Of a DNA stretch of 38,746 nucleotides, positions 16,233 through 24,248 are shown in pieces; the first letter of the stretch is position 1, and every line of letters starts with the position of its first letter. A program made the position numbers and the translations under genes. Origin of the DNA: Bacillota bacterium (GTDB lineage: Bacteria > Bacillota_I > Bacilli_A > RF39 > UBA660); NCBI GenBank assembly GCA_015059495.1, contig SVAI01000001.1, positions 1,218,207-1,256,952 on the forward strand, given 5' to 3'. The notes under the pieces were generated by a model, which saw only the letters and a list, made by a program, of their open reading frames with translations, had not been told where the DNA came from and ran no database searches.

Positions 16233-16233
16233 T
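16205..16233 (+). promoter_or_regulatory. promoter of the small membrane protein gene
   Basis: TTGAAA (16205-16210), a 17-bp spacer and TAAAAT (16228-16233) lie inside the direct repeats, 26 bases before the ATG at 16260. Confidence 0.6.
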
Positions 16234-16259
16234 TTAAAACATAGACTAGAGGTATGAAT

Positions 16260-16445
16260 ATGCGCTTTATAACATTTATAATAATTATTCTAATAATACT
16301 ACTTTTTATTTTTTCCTTATTAATAACAAGTTTACTAAAAAAGAATAAAACATTATTTAATATTTCTTTAATTTTTTTAATATCTTTTATGTTAACATTA
16401 ATTATTTTAGACATATTATTTAATATTGGTGATTTTCTGCAATAA
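16260..16445 (+). CDS. small two-helix membrane protein
   Basis: Predicted 61 residues. The first hydrophobic helix covers about residues 3-26 and the second about 35-55, joined by a basic KKNK loop. The second ATG (16260) is preferred because AGAGGT sits 6 bases ahead; the first (16254) touches that site. Size and layout resemble small membrane toxins, holin-like proteins or immunity proteins, but nothing is diagnostic. The gene is divergent from a tandem-XRE regulator, and operator-like repeats cover its promoter, suggesting tight repression. Confidence 0.55.
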   Translation: MRFITFIIIILIILLFIFSLLITSLLKKNKTLFNISLIFLISFMLTLIILDILFNIGDFLQ

Positions 16446-16487
16446 AATGATGAGACCATACTTTTTAATTTATCACATTATGCATTT

Positions 16488-16516
16488 TTGTATACTTTAA
16501 AATAATGTGCTATAAT
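16488..16516 (+). promoter_or_regulatory. promoter of the 16540 gene
   Basis: TTGTAT (16488-16493), a 17-bp spacer and TATAAT (16511-16516) preceded by TGC form an extended -10 promoter, 24 bases before the start codon. Confidence 0.8.
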
Positions 16517-16539
16517 CATGTCAATGAGGAGGGAATTAC

Positions 16540-16890
16540 ATGAAAATTACTATTGATGAAAAAGCTATTCAAGAAAAAAGAAATTTGCTAAGAAAAGAAA
16601 GAAGACATAAAATAAAAAGTTTAAAAGAAGATATACAATTTTATGAACATCAAAGAGAACACTTAGAAAAACTAAGAAAATCTCAACAAACTAAAAATAA
16701 TGGTAGTAAGGACTTTAATTATCAAAAAACTGTTAATATGGGAGAACAAAGTAAAATTTCAGTAACAGGAGAGAATATATCTAAATTAACAACTACTTAT
16801 CTTAGCGATGGTGTACAATTCAGAATGCCGGCAGATAACAAACTAATTAGAGTGAATGGAGAACAAATTACATCAAATAAAGGAAGATAA
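16540..16890 (+). CDS. charged coiled-coil orphan protein
   Basis: Predicted 116 residues. The N-terminal half is a highly charged helix (about 8-50, rich in Lys, Arg and Glu) likely to be a coiled coil. The C-terminal half is polar with beta character (TTTYLSDGVQFRMPADNK). There is no signal peptide, membrane helix or Cys, and I do not recognise a family. Expression signals are strong: an extended -10 promoter, the ribosome site AGGAGGG 8 bases before ATG, and a good terminator. It lies in a stretch of small orphan genes that may be accessory. Confidence 0.6.
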   Translation: MKITIDEKAIQEKRNLLRKERRHKIKSLKEDIQFYEHQREHLEKLRKSQQTKNNGSKDFNYQKTVNMGEQSKISVTGENISKLTTTYLSDGVQFRMPADNKLIRVNGEQITSNKGR

Positions 16891-16895
16891 TTGAA

Positions 16896-16921
16896 ATATT
16901 ACGATATTACGATATATTACC
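16896..16921 (+). repeat. short tandem repeat ATATTACG
   Basis: Two exact 8-bp copies at 16896-16911 are followed by a degenerate copy (ATATATTACC), between the 16540 gene and its terminator. Confidence 0.5.
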
Positions 16922-16924
16922 AAA

Positions 16925-16956
16925 AAAAACGACTATAAAAAATAGTCGTCTTTTTG
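16925..16956 (+). terminator. terminator of the 16540 gene
   Basis: ACGACTAT and ATAGTCGT form an 8-bp stem with a 5-A loop, followed by a T run. Confidence 0.85.
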
Positions 16957-17021
16957 TTTGATTGAATCTTTCAGCACTTCATCAATTTCTTCATTATAAA
17001 ATCTGATTGAATGTTATAATG

Positions 17022-17048
17022 AAAAAAAATCGAACTATTTCTAGTTCG
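17022..17048 (-). terminator. terminator of tRNA-Gly
   Basis: On the minus strand CGAACTA/TAGTTCG with a GAAA tetraloop is followed by eight T, 14 bases after the tRNA 3' end. Confidence 0.88.
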
Positions 17049-17062
17049 ACGTTATAAACAAA

Positions 17063-17136
17063 TGGAGCAAGTGAGGAGAATCGAACTCCCGTCTCGACCT
17101 TGGCAAGGTCATATTCTACCATTGAACCACACCTGC
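17063..17136 (-). tRNA. trnG: tRNA-Gly (anticodon GCC)
   Basis: The minus strand reads GCAGGTG ... CACTTGC-T-CCA and folds into a full cloverleaf: 7-bp acceptor stem with one G-U pair, D-arm with GGTTCAATGGTAGA, anticodon loop TTGCCAA (GCC at its centre) and a T-arm with GTTCGATTC. CCA is encoded. The Gly identity follows from the anticodon. It is a single tRNA unit with its own promoter and terminator. Confidence 0.95.
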
Positions 17137-17147
17137 ATTGCATTAAT

Positions 17148-17176
17148 AATATATCAAAAAAGATGTTAAATATCAA
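17148..17176 (-). promoter_or_regulatory. promoter of tRNA-Gly
   Basis: On the minus strand TTGATA (17176-17171), a 17-bp spacer and TATATT (17153-17148) lie just ahead of the tRNA. The -35 overlaps the terminator hairpin of the upstream DUF1848 gene. Confidence 0.55.
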
Positions 17177-17194
17177 GTATAAATTTAACATCTT
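17155..17194 (-). terminator. terminator of the DUF1848 gene
   Basis: AGATGTTAAAT and ATTTAACATCT form an 11-bp stem spanning the stop codon, followed on the minus strand by TTTTTT. Confidence 0.85.
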
Positions 17195-18069
17195 ATTTTA
17201 ATAATATCATCATCTTCTAAGTGTCCAATAAGTAGAGGACTATTAACATCATGAAGCTTTCTATTTTCTTTAATTTTATCCTCATCAAAGTTAGCATAGC
17301 AATACTTACATAAATGACTACATGTATTGTATTCACCAATATCTACAGTTTCAACACAATGACAATTTGCATTAGGTCTTATCTTTTGAGATTTAAATTT
17401 TTTACCAGTTAATATGTATGCTACTTCATGGGATATACATTCACCTTCAATAAAACCATACTCAACTAAATTTCTTTTTTCAGCACACGTTTGAACTGTC
17501 ATACCATGCTCTTTAGCCACACTAGAAAAGAAAGTTCCAATCTCTTTATAATCTTCTTCACTTAATTCTCTGTATCTTAATATATTATAATTCTTTCTAA
17601 CATTTTTATAATCATCTATAAAAGATACAATAAACTTTTCAATATAGCCATCTAACATTATACATAATCTTTCAAATGCTTTTTTATGATAATCAATTGT
17701 ATATTTATCACTAACAAATATTGGATCATATCTAACAACAATATTTTCTTTACCTAATATCTTAGATATTCTTTTAATACCATCTATTATTTTATTCTTA
17801 TCTATTACATTAACTTCTATATCATTTTTATATGGAGTTAAAGTTACGTGAAATAATATTGGTTTCTTTATTGAATTTAAATGATCAATAATGGGTAGGG
17901 GATTTTTAGTACAAAATAGTATTAAATCAACATCACTAAAATTAATTTGACTAACTAATTTTTTATTAAAAGGATTTCTAGTCATAACATATCCTTCTTT
18001 TAATCTATTTAAAAACCAAGAAGTATGAAATGCTACTATATCACATCTACCACTTACCATTAAAACCAT
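17185..18069 (-). CDS. DUF1848 family protein with C-terminal Fe-S-type motif
   Basis: Predicted 294 residues. It begins MVSGRCDIVAFHTSWFLNRL, followed by GYVMTRNPFN, LILFCTKNP, VRYDPIF and KFIVSFIDDY, in the order and spacing of DUF1848 (a TIM-barrel-like family with radical-SAM-related ideas about function). The C-terminal part has NCHCVE and CSHLCKYCYANFD, a CX3CX2C arrangement like a radical-SAM cluster but at the end of the chain. The reaction is unknown; a metal-cluster enzyme is inferred. The ATG at 18069 fits the AAGGAAGTG ribosome site; ATG 18060 is an alternative. The first-motif Arg-Arg-Thr-Asp of many members is replaced by Gly-Arg-Cys-Asp. Confidence 0.8.
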   Translation of the reverse strand: MVLMVSGRCDIVAFHTSWFLNRLKEGYVMTRNPFNKKLVSQINFSDVDLILFCTKNPLPIIDHLNSIKKPILFHVTLTPYKNDIEVNVIDKNKIIDGIKRISKILGKENIVVRYDPIFVSDKYTIDYHKKAFERLCIMLDGYIEKFIVSFIDDYKNVRKNYNILRYRELSEEDYKEIGTFFSSVAKEHGMTVQTCAEKRNLVEYGFIEGECISHEVAYILTGKKFKSQKIRPNANCHCVETVDIGEYNTCSHLCKYCYANFDEDKIKENRKLHDVNSPLLIGHLEDDDIIKIRC

Positions 18070-18101
18070 ATTATCACTTCCTTTAAATAGTATTTTAACA
18101 T

Positions 18102-18128
18102 AAAAAAAGATAGTTTTTAAACTATCTT
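18102..18128 (-). terminator. terminator of the thioredoxin-like lipoprotein gene
   Basis: AAGATAGTTT and AAACTATCTT form a 10-bp stem, followed on the minus strand by seven T. It overlaps the stop. Confidence 0.88.
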
Positions 18129-18810
18129 AGTTATTAAAGAAATCTCTGAACTTAGCTAATTGTTCATTCTTTAGTTGTTCAGTTAATTCTTCTCTTGCAT
18201 CTTTTTGACTATCTGCTTTACCATTAGTTAGTTTTTTAATATTACCATTTTCTATATACATATAGTTTGGTGCATAAATTCTTTTTTCATTAGATTCAAC
18301 AGCTTTACCTTTACTATCAGTTAAATCATAATTTCTTAAATATTCATCAAAGTAATCTAATAATTTATAATAACTTTCAGTTCCTTCTTTAGCTACTTTA
18401 ACTTTACCTTTTTTATCTACCTCTAATTTATCTCTTAATATTTCATTACCTTCATCATCCCAAACATCAACATAATAAATTGTTTCGATATTTTTTTCTT
18501 TAGCAACCTTTATAGCACTTTCAATAGTTGATCTACACCAAGGACATAAAGTAGAACCAAAGTATACATAGAATGTTTCTTTATTTTCAATCTTTTTAAC
18601 TATTTCATCAGCACTTACTTCAACATAAGGATTAACTTCATCTATTGAAACAGTTCTATGAACTTTGCCACTTTTATTTTCCTTTCCATTTAATTTTTCA
18701 TAATCTTCTTTAAATGCTAAAGAAGCTTCAGTAGCTTTACTTTTTTGCTCACAACCAACTACTGCAAATACAGAAATTAAAACTAACATTATAGATATTA
18801 TTTTCTTCAT
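18127..18810 (-). CDS. thioredoxin-like lipoprotein
   Basis: Predicted 227 residues. A signal peptide ends in the lipobox VVGC (Cys20), so it should be lipid-anchored on the outer face of the membrane. From about residue 60 the chain has a thioredoxin fold: FYVYFGSTLCPWCRS with the CPWC redox pair at 89-92, a lysine-rich insertion around 120-150, and YAPNYMYIENG supplying the expected Pro before the next strand. It could reduce or oxidise disulfides, or be a bacteriocin-type accessory thioredoxin. The ribosome site GGAGGT is strong. The gene is divergent from nifJ, and TATAAT at 18836-18831 (minus) is its likely -10. Confidence 0.85.
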   Translation of the reverse strand: MKKIISIMLVLISVFAVVGCEQKSKATEASLAFKEDYEKLNGKENKSGKVHRTVSIDEVNPYVEVSADEIVKKIENKETFYVYFGSTLCPWCRSTIESAIKVAKEKNIETIYYVDVWDDEGNEILRDKLEVDKKGKVKVAKEGTESYYKLLDYFDEYLRNYDLTDSKGKAVESNEKRIYAPNYMYIENGNIKKLTNGKADSQKDAREELTEQLKNEQLAKFRDFFNN

Positions 18811-18875
18811 ATCATTACCTCCATGATTGCATTATAAACTATTAAAAAAAATAATAAAAGTCTTTTTATCTAAAC

Positions 18876-18904
18876 TTGTGGTTGAGTTAATAATGATATA
18901 TAAT
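18876..18904 (+). promoter_or_regulatory. promoter of nifJ
   Basis: TTGTGG (18876-18881), a 17-bp spacer and TATAAT (18899-18904) stand 24 bases before the ATG. Confidence 0.6.
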
Positions 18905-18928
18905 ATAGATAATAAAAGAGGCGATTAT

Positions 18929-21900
18929 ATGAAAAAAATAGTAGATGGAAATAAAGCATGTAGTGATGTAGCATACCTATTTAGTGAAGTAGCATCAATT
19001 TATCCAATAACACCATCTTCACCAATGGCATCTGAAGTAGATAAACTAACTTCAACTAATAAGAACTTATTTAATGATAAAGTCAAAGTAGTAGAAATGC
19101 AAAGTGAAGCAGGTGCAGCAGGTGCAATGCATGGTGCATTAATTAGTGGTTCACTTGCAACAACATTTACAGCATCGCAAGGTCTACTTTTAATGATACC
19201 AAATATGTATAAAATAGCAGGTGAAGGTTTACCTGGCGTAATTCATGTAGCTGCAAGAAGTATTGCAACACATGCTTTATCAATATTTGGAGATCATTCA
19301 GATATTTATGCTACAAGACAAACTGGATTTGCTATGCTTGCATCATCATCAGTATTTGATGCCCAAAATTTAGCTGCAGTAGCACACCTTAGTGCTATTA
19401 AAGCTAGAGTTCCATTTTTACATTTCTTTGATGGATTTAGAACATCTCATGAAATAAATACTATTGAATCTATTCCAGAAGAAGAACTATTAAAATTAGT
19501 AGATTTTGAAGCAATCAAAGAATTTAAAAAGAATGCACTTAACACTAATGCTAATTACCAAATGGGTATGGCAGAAAACGATGATATTTATTTCCAAAGT
19601 GTTGAAGCAAGAAATAAATCATATATCGAGTGTGCAGATATAGTTAATGACTACATGAAATCAATTAATGATATTATTCATACAAATTATAAACCATTTA
19701 ATTATTATGGCGCAGAAGATGCTAAACATGTAATTGTTGCTATGGGTTCAGTATGTGACACTATTAAATTAGTAATAGATAAATTAAATAAAGAAGATAA
19801 AAAGTATGGGCTTATTGAAGTTCACTTATATAGACCATTCTCAATTAAATATTTATTAGATGTATTACCAGAGTCTGTTGAGAACATTGCAGTACTTGAT
19901 AGAACTAAAGAAGCAGGTAGTGTAGGTGAACCACTATATCTAGATGTAGTAAGTGCACTAAAGGGTAAAGATATTAAAATAGTAGGTGGAAGATATGGTT
20001 TATCTTCTAAAAATACAACACCTAATGATATTTTAGGTATCTATCATATGTTAGAAACAGAATTAAAAGAAAACTTTACTATCTCTATTAAAGATGATAT
20101 TACAAACTTAAGTATTGATCCAGTAGACTATGACTTTAACTTAGATGCTAATGAAATATTAATCTATGGATTTGGTTCAGATGGTATGGTTTCAACATCT
20201 AAAGACATAATGAAAATATTAGGAAATCATACTGATAATTATGTACAAGGATATTTTGAATATGACTCTAAAAAGAGTGGTGGTATAACAATATCACATT
20301 TAAGAATATCTAAAAACAAAATAAATGCACCATACTACGTAACAACACCAAGTTTACTTGTTATAACTAAAGATTCATATATAAATCAATTTAATATGTT
20401 TGATGGTATAGAGGATAATTCAACAGTATTAATTAATACATCACTAGATTCTAATTCTCTAATTCATTTAATACCTGATAACGTTAAACAAATAATAAAT
20501 GATCGTAAACTAAAAGTATTATTAATTGATGCAGATAAAATAGCTAATGATAATAATATTAAAGGTAAGATAAGTAAAATAATGGAAATCATTATCTTAA
20601 AATTATTAAAATATGAGAATGCTTTTGATGACTTATCAGCATCAATTAAAAAACAATTTGCAGCTAAAGGTAATGATATAATTAATTCTAATATTAATGC
20701 TATGAAAGAATCATTAGATAAGATAAAATTATTAAATAATAATTTACCAATGACTGAAAGTAATCTAGTCGAAGATAATAATATATTTGATAAGATTAAT
20801 CATAGAAAAGGTAATGAATTAAAAGTTAGTGATTTATTAGAATTTAAAAATGGTAAATTTCCAAATAACTTATCTAAAAATGAAAAGAGAGCAACATCTA
20901 AACTAGTACCTAAATGGAATAGTGAAAATTGTATTCAATGTGGTATGTGTTCAATTGTTTGTCCACATGCAGTAATAAGACCTTATGCAGTACCACAAGA
21001 TACTCCAGGATCTATTCAATTACTTGGAAGTAAAGAATATAATTTCCAAATACTAGTAAGCGAAGAAGATTGTTTATCATGTGGATTATGTATTAATGCT
21101 TGTCCAGGTAAGGGTGGTAATAAAGCTCTATCTTATGGACAACTATCTAAAGAAAATAAAGAAAACATTAAAGACATGTTTGAAAACTATGTTAATCCAA
21201 AAATTATGGATAAATTTAATGTTAAAGGTTCCCAATTTGAAAAACCATTATTTGAATTCTCTGGTGCGTGTGCTGGATGTGGTGAAACACCATACATTAA
21301 ATTATTAACACAATTATTTGGAAAGAAAATGGTAGTAGCAAATGCTACAGGTTGTTCATCAATCTATGGTGGTTCTGCACCATCTACACCATATTCAATT
21401 CCATGGGCTAACTCCTTATTTGAAGACAATGCTGAATTTGGTTATGGTATGAGATTAACATATAACAAGATGAGAGATAGAATTAGATCAATTATTGATA
21501 GTTCATATAATGCAGTAGATGATGAAACTAAAAAGTTATATGACGAATATCTAAATAACATAAATGATTATGAAGTAACTAATAATGTAAGAAATAAATT
21601 ATTAGAACGTGATATTCCAGAAGAATTAAAAGACATTATTGATTATATGGTTGCTAAGAGTGTATTCATTATCGGTGGAGATGGTTGGGCATACGACATT
21701 GGCTTTGGTGGTATAGATCATGTTTTATCTAGTGGTGAAAACGTTAACATCATTGTTTTAGATACAGAAGTATATTCAAACACTGGTGGACAAATGTCTA
21801 AATCTTCACATTATGGTCAAGTAGCAGAATTTGCTTCAACTGGTAAAACAACACCTAAAAAAGATTTATTTAAAATTGCAATGAACTATAACAATGTTTA

Positions 21901-22294
21901 TGTTGGACAAGTAGCATTAGGCTCAAACTTCATGCAAACAATTAAAGTGTTTAAAGAAGCAGAAAGTCATAATGGACCAAGTATTATAATTTGCTATAGT
22001 CCATGTCAAGAGCAAGGAATCAAAGGTGGAATGTGCAATGCAACATCTGAACAAAAACTAGCAGTAGATTGTGGATATTTAACACTAATGCACTATAATC
22101 CAGTTGATGAAAAACTATACATTGATTCAAGAGAACCAGACTTTACTAAGTATAAAGATTTCCTACTTAATGAAGTAAGATATAAATCTTTAATTACTAA
22201 GTCTCCACAACTTGCAAAAGAGATATTATTACAAAATATTAAATATGCTCAAAAACGTTATAAGGATTATGTAAATATAGCAAATAATAAATAA
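18929..22294 (+). CDS. nifJ: pyruvate:ferredoxin (flavodoxin) oxidoreductase
   Basis: Predicted 1121 residues, a complete single-chain PFOR. It converts pyruvate and CoA to acetyl-CoA, CO2 and reduced ferredoxin. The N-terminal domain has YPITPSSPMAS and QSEAGAAGAMHGAL. A domain II/III region is followed by two 4Fe-4S ferredoxin motifs with Cys668-671-674-678 (CIQCGMCSIVCP) and Cys715-718-721-725 (CLSCGLCINACP). The TPP domain begins GACAGCGETPY and includes ATGCSSIYGGSAP and GGDGWAYDIGFGG. ATG 18929 (AGAGGCGA in front) is chosen; an upstream in-frame extension is not supported. This implies anaerobic energy metabolism. Confidence 0.96.
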   Translation: MKKIVDGNKACSDVAYLFSEVASIYPITPSSPMASEVDKLTSTNKNLFNDKVKVVEMQSEAGAAGAMHGALISGSLATTFTASQGLLLMIPNMYKIAGEGLPGVIHVAARSIATHALSIFGDHSDIYATRQTGFAMLASSSVFDAQNLAAVAHLSAIKARVPFLHFFDGFRTSHEINTIESIPEEELLKLVDFEAIKEFKKNALNTNANYQMGMAENDDIYFQSVEARNKSYIECADIVNDYMKSINDIIHTNYKPFNYYGAEDAKHVIVAMGSVCDTIKLVIDKLNKEDKKYGLIEVHLYRPFSIKYLLDVLPESVENIAVLDRTKEAGSVGEPLYLDVVSALKGKDIKIVGGRYGLSSKNTTPNDILGIYHMLETELKENFTISIKDDITNLSIDPVDYDFNLDANEILIYGFGSDGMVSTSKDIMKILGNHTDNYVQGYFEYDSKKSGGITISHLRISKNKINAPYYVTTPSLLVITKDSYINQFNMFDGIEDNSTVLINTSLDSNSLIHLIPDNVKQIINDRKLKVLLIDADKIANDNNIKGKISKIMEIIILKLLKYENAFDDLSASIKKQFAAKGNDIINSNINAMKESLDKIKLLNNNLPMTESNLVEDNNIFDKINHRKGNELKVSDLLEFKNGKFPNNLSKNEKRATSKLVPKWNSENCIQCGMCSIVCPHAVIRPYAVPQDTPGSIQLLGSKEYNFQILVSEEDCLSCGLCINACPGKGGNKALSYGQLSKENKENIKDMFENYVNPKIMDKFNVKGSQFEKPLFEFSGACAGCGETPYIKLLTQLFGKKMVVANATGCSSIYGGSAPSTPYSIPWANSLFEDNAEFGYGMRLTYNKMRDRIRSIIDSSYNAVDDETKKLYDEYLNNINDYEVTNNVRNKLLERDIPEELKDIIDYMVAKSVFIIGGDGWAYDIGFGGIDHVLSSGENVNIIVLDTEVYSNTGGQMSKSSHYGQVAEFASTGKTTPKKDLFKIAMNYNNVYVGQVALGSNFMQTIKVFKEAESHNGPSIIICYSPCQEQGIKGGMCNATSEQKLAVDCGYLTLMHYNPVDEKLYIDSREPDFTKYKDFLLNEVRYKSLITKSPQLAKEILLQNIKYAQKRYKDYVNIANNK

Positions 22295-22324
22295 AATAGT
22301 TATTGTAAAGTAACTATTTTTTTT
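22294..22324 (+). terminator. terminator after nifJ
   Basis: AAATAGTTA and TAACTATTT form a 9-bp stem with an 8-base loop, followed by a run of T. Confidence 0.88.
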
Positions 22325-22352
22325 GTATAATTTATTTAGGATGGTAGATAAT

Positions 22353-22925
22353 ATGAAAAAAGCAAATGCTACAGTCTTTGTATATATAGCTGTAATTTTA
22401 TTAATTGTTGTTATTTCATTATCTGGTTCTTATGCTTGGTTTTCTGCTAATGTTGATGATGATACAACTTACGAAACAGTTATCACTGCCGGAGACTTAA
22501 AATTAGGTTTTGAAAATTCTCAATATTTTACTGTAAATGATATGGTAATTATTGATAGTACTGAAGTAGAGTCACTAGCACCAAAATCACAATTTGATGT
22601 AAGAAATAATGGTACTATTGATGCATCATATGATTTATATTTTAATACTACATTAACTAACAACTTAATTAGTAATGATTTTAAATGGGAATTATTAGTG
22701 GATGGTGTTTCAGTTAACACTGGTACTTTTGGTACTATAACTCCAGGTTCAGTATCACCAACAAGTGCTTCATTTAAAGTAACTAATGAACCAATAACTT
22801 TAAATCCAAATGACGTTAATTCATGTGTATTTAGAGTATGGTTACAAGATGAAAACTATAATCAAATATCTTTAACTGAAGGAACAATGACTGGTAATAT
22901 TAGTATTACAGCAGTAGCAAAGTAA
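22353..22925 (+). CDS. TasA/camelysin-like surface protein
   Basis: Predicted 190 residues. A 25-residue hydrophobic signal segment ends SYAWFSANVDDD, followed by TAGDLKLGFE. This is the pattern of SipW-dependent TasA/CalY proteins (a Y-A-x-F-S step and then an A-G-x-L sequence). The rest is a beta-sandwich with repeated Thr/Asn strands and a closing CVFRVWLQDEN motif. An R-x-W-L-x-E/D-N motif recurs in the protein at 36645. Members form biofilm fibres or coat cell surfaces; whether this one does is unknown. ATG 22353 is chosen; ATG 22341 would add four residues. No SipW-type peptidase gene is in the window. Confidence 0.7.
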   Translation: MKKANATVFVYIAVILLIVVISLSGSYAWFSANVDDDTTYETVITAGDLKLGFENSQYFTVNDMVIIDSTEVESLAPKSQFDVRNNGTIDASYDLYFNTTLTNNLISNDFKWELLVDGVSVNTGTFGTITPGSVSPTSASFKVTNEPITLNPNDVNSCVFRVWLQDENYNQISLTEGTMTGNISITAVAK

Positions 22926-22943
22926 TTATTACTTTGTTTTTTT
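22918..22943 (+). terminator. terminator after the TasA-like gene
   Basis: CAAAGTA and TACTTTG form a stem spanning the stop codon, followed by seven T. Confidence 0.85.
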
Positions 22944-22984
22944 ATTATTTTATAGTATAATGATTTAGTTAAGAGGTGAAAAAT

Positions 22985-23698
22985 ATGGGTAGATTTCCAT
23001 CAATAGCAGCAGCTAAAGCTAAAACAGGTGCAGCTAAAGGTAAATTATATTCAATGTATTCAAGAGATATTTATGATAAGGCTAAAAAGGGTGGTGCTAA
23101 CCCTGAAGCAAACTTTGCATTAAAACAAGTAATTGAAAAAGCTAAGAAAGATCAAGTTCCAGCAGATATTATCAAAAGAGCTTTAGATAAAGTTAACTCT
23201 GGTTCTGGTGAAGATTTCGAAGAAACAAGATATGAAATTATTGGCCCAAGTGGTTCAACTGCAATCGTTGAATGTTTAACAGATAATGTTAATAGATCAG
23301 TAAGTGATGTTAGAACTGCTGTTAACAAAGCAAAATGCAAAATGGGTTCAATGAACTCTGTTTCATATAACTATGATCATTTAGCAATCGTTACATTTAA
23401 ATGTGATGATGAAGAATCAATTATTCTAGCATTACTTGATGAAGGTATTGAAGTAGTTGATGAAGAAATGGCTGATGGTAATATTACTATTAGTGTTGTT
23501 CCAACAGATCAATATAAGATGAAACAAGTAATTGATAAAGTTATACCTAATGTTGAATACTTAATCGATGAAATCGGTATGTATCCAAAAGAAAAAGTAA
23601 CTTTAGAAGGTGAAGACAAAGAATACTTTGAAAGATTATTAAGATTACTAGATGATGTAGAAGACGTTAAGAACGTTTATCATAACGTAGAATTATAA
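22985..23698 (+). CDS. yebC: YebC/PmpR family protein (YeeI-type, YebC2)
   Basis: Predicted 237 residues. It starts MGRFPSIAAAKAKTGAAKGKLYSMYSRDIY, the YeeI/YebC2 subgroup form, rather than MAGHSKW. GGANPEANFALKQVIEKAKKDQVPADII and YEIIGPSGSTAIVECLTDN are core family segments. YebC proteins were described as DNA-binding regulators; more recent work ties the family to translation, easing ribosome stalling. The start is ATG 22985 after AAGAGGTGA; a GTG at 22976 lies in that site. It is a single-gene unit with TATAAT at 22956-22961. Confidence 0.92.
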   Translation: MGRFPSIAAAKAKTGAAKGKLYSMYSRDIYDKAKKGGANPEANFALKQVIEKAKKDQVPADIIKRALDKVNSGSGEDFEETRYEIIGPSGSTAIVECLTDNVNRSVSDVRTAVNKAKCKMGSMNSVSYNYDHLAIVTFKCDDEESIILALLDEGIEVVDEEMADGNITISVVPTDQYKMKQVIDKVIPNVEYLIDEIGMYPKEKVTLEGEDKEYFERLLRLLDDVEDVKNVYHNVEL

Positions 23699-23721
23699 GT
23701 CTTTGACTTATAATTTTTTTT
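23691..23721 (+). terminator. terminator after yebC
   Basis: AATTATAAGTC and GACTTATAATT form a perfect 11-bp stem with a TTT loop and T run. Confidence 0.9.
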
Positions 23722-23738
23722 AAAGGAAAGGGTAATTT

Positions 23739-24167
23739 ATGCAAAATGTATTATTATCATTATTATATTTTTATTTAGCTTATGTAGTAGTAACATTAAT
23801 AGGTGTATTACATACTATATTTAATGTTAAAGTATTACATATGAAAAGTATGAAAGAATCAAAAGGAATGGGTGAAGCATATAATGCAACTAAACCATGG
23901 CATCCACTATATAATTTAATTGTATTTCCAATATTTGGTTATTTCTACTTAAGTGGAGTATTAAATCCAACAATTGAAGATGCATTTATTACAGGTGCAC
24001 TTTGGACACTAATTGCAATAGTAATTGATTATGTTGGTTGGATATTAATTAAACATCCATGGCGTCTAACATATAAACAATTTTATGTTGATTATCAACC
24101 ATGGATTACAATTATTTATACATTAATATTCTTTGGACCAATTATTAGTTTTTGGTTATTCTTTTAA
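23739..24167 (+). CDS. four-helix membrane protein of unknown function
   Basis: Predicted 142 residues with four hydrophobic segments (about 5-28, 58-75, 83-105, 120-141). A conserved-looking loop, MKESKGMGEAYNATKPWHPLYN, follows the first helix, and Trp/His/Pro residues recur in KHPWRL and YQPW. The start has AAAGGAAAGGG 9 bases ahead. I do not recognise a named family, though the even spacing and Trp-rich loops suggest a conserved integral membrane protein rather than an accidental frame. It sits between the yebC terminator and its own terminator, so it is probably transcribed separately or by read-through. Confidence 0.65.
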   Translation: MQNVLLSLLYFYLAYVVVTLIGVLHTIFNVKVLHMKSMKESKGMGEAYNATKPWHPLYNLIVFPIFGYFYLSGVLNPTIEDAFITGALWTLIAIVIDYVGWILIKHPWRLTYKQFYVDYQPWITIIYTLIFFGPIISFWLFF

Positions 24168-24196
24168 AACATGATTTAAAAAAAATCATGTTTTTT
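24166..24196 (+). terminator. terminator of the four-helix membrane protein gene
   Basis: AAAACATGATTT and AAATCATGTTTT form a long stem around A bases, followed by a T run. Confidence 0.88.
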
Positions 24197-24224
24197 CATT
24201 AAATCTTCACAAATTTGATATAAT
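24195..24224 (+). promoter_or_regulatory. promoter of the two-component operon with two 11-bp-spaced half-sites
   Basis: TGATATAAT (24216-24224) is an extended -10. Just ahead, TTCATT (24195-24200) and TTCACA (24206-24211) stand 11 bp apart. The same TTCACA unit appears three times downstream of the operon at 26279-26306, suggesting autoregulation by the response regulator. The terminator T run of the previous gene overlaps the first half-site. Confidence 0.5.
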
Positions 24225-24248
24225 ATTGTTAATCAAAGGAGAGATTTT

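Noticed and set aside
16896..16921. CRISPR-like array
   Set aside because: Units are only 8 bp, directly adjacent, without spacers. No cas genes are in the window.
21081..21308. Overlapping plus-strand frame inside nifJ
   Set aside because: Out-of-frame shadow within the conserved ferredoxin/TPP part of PFOR, with no signals of its own.
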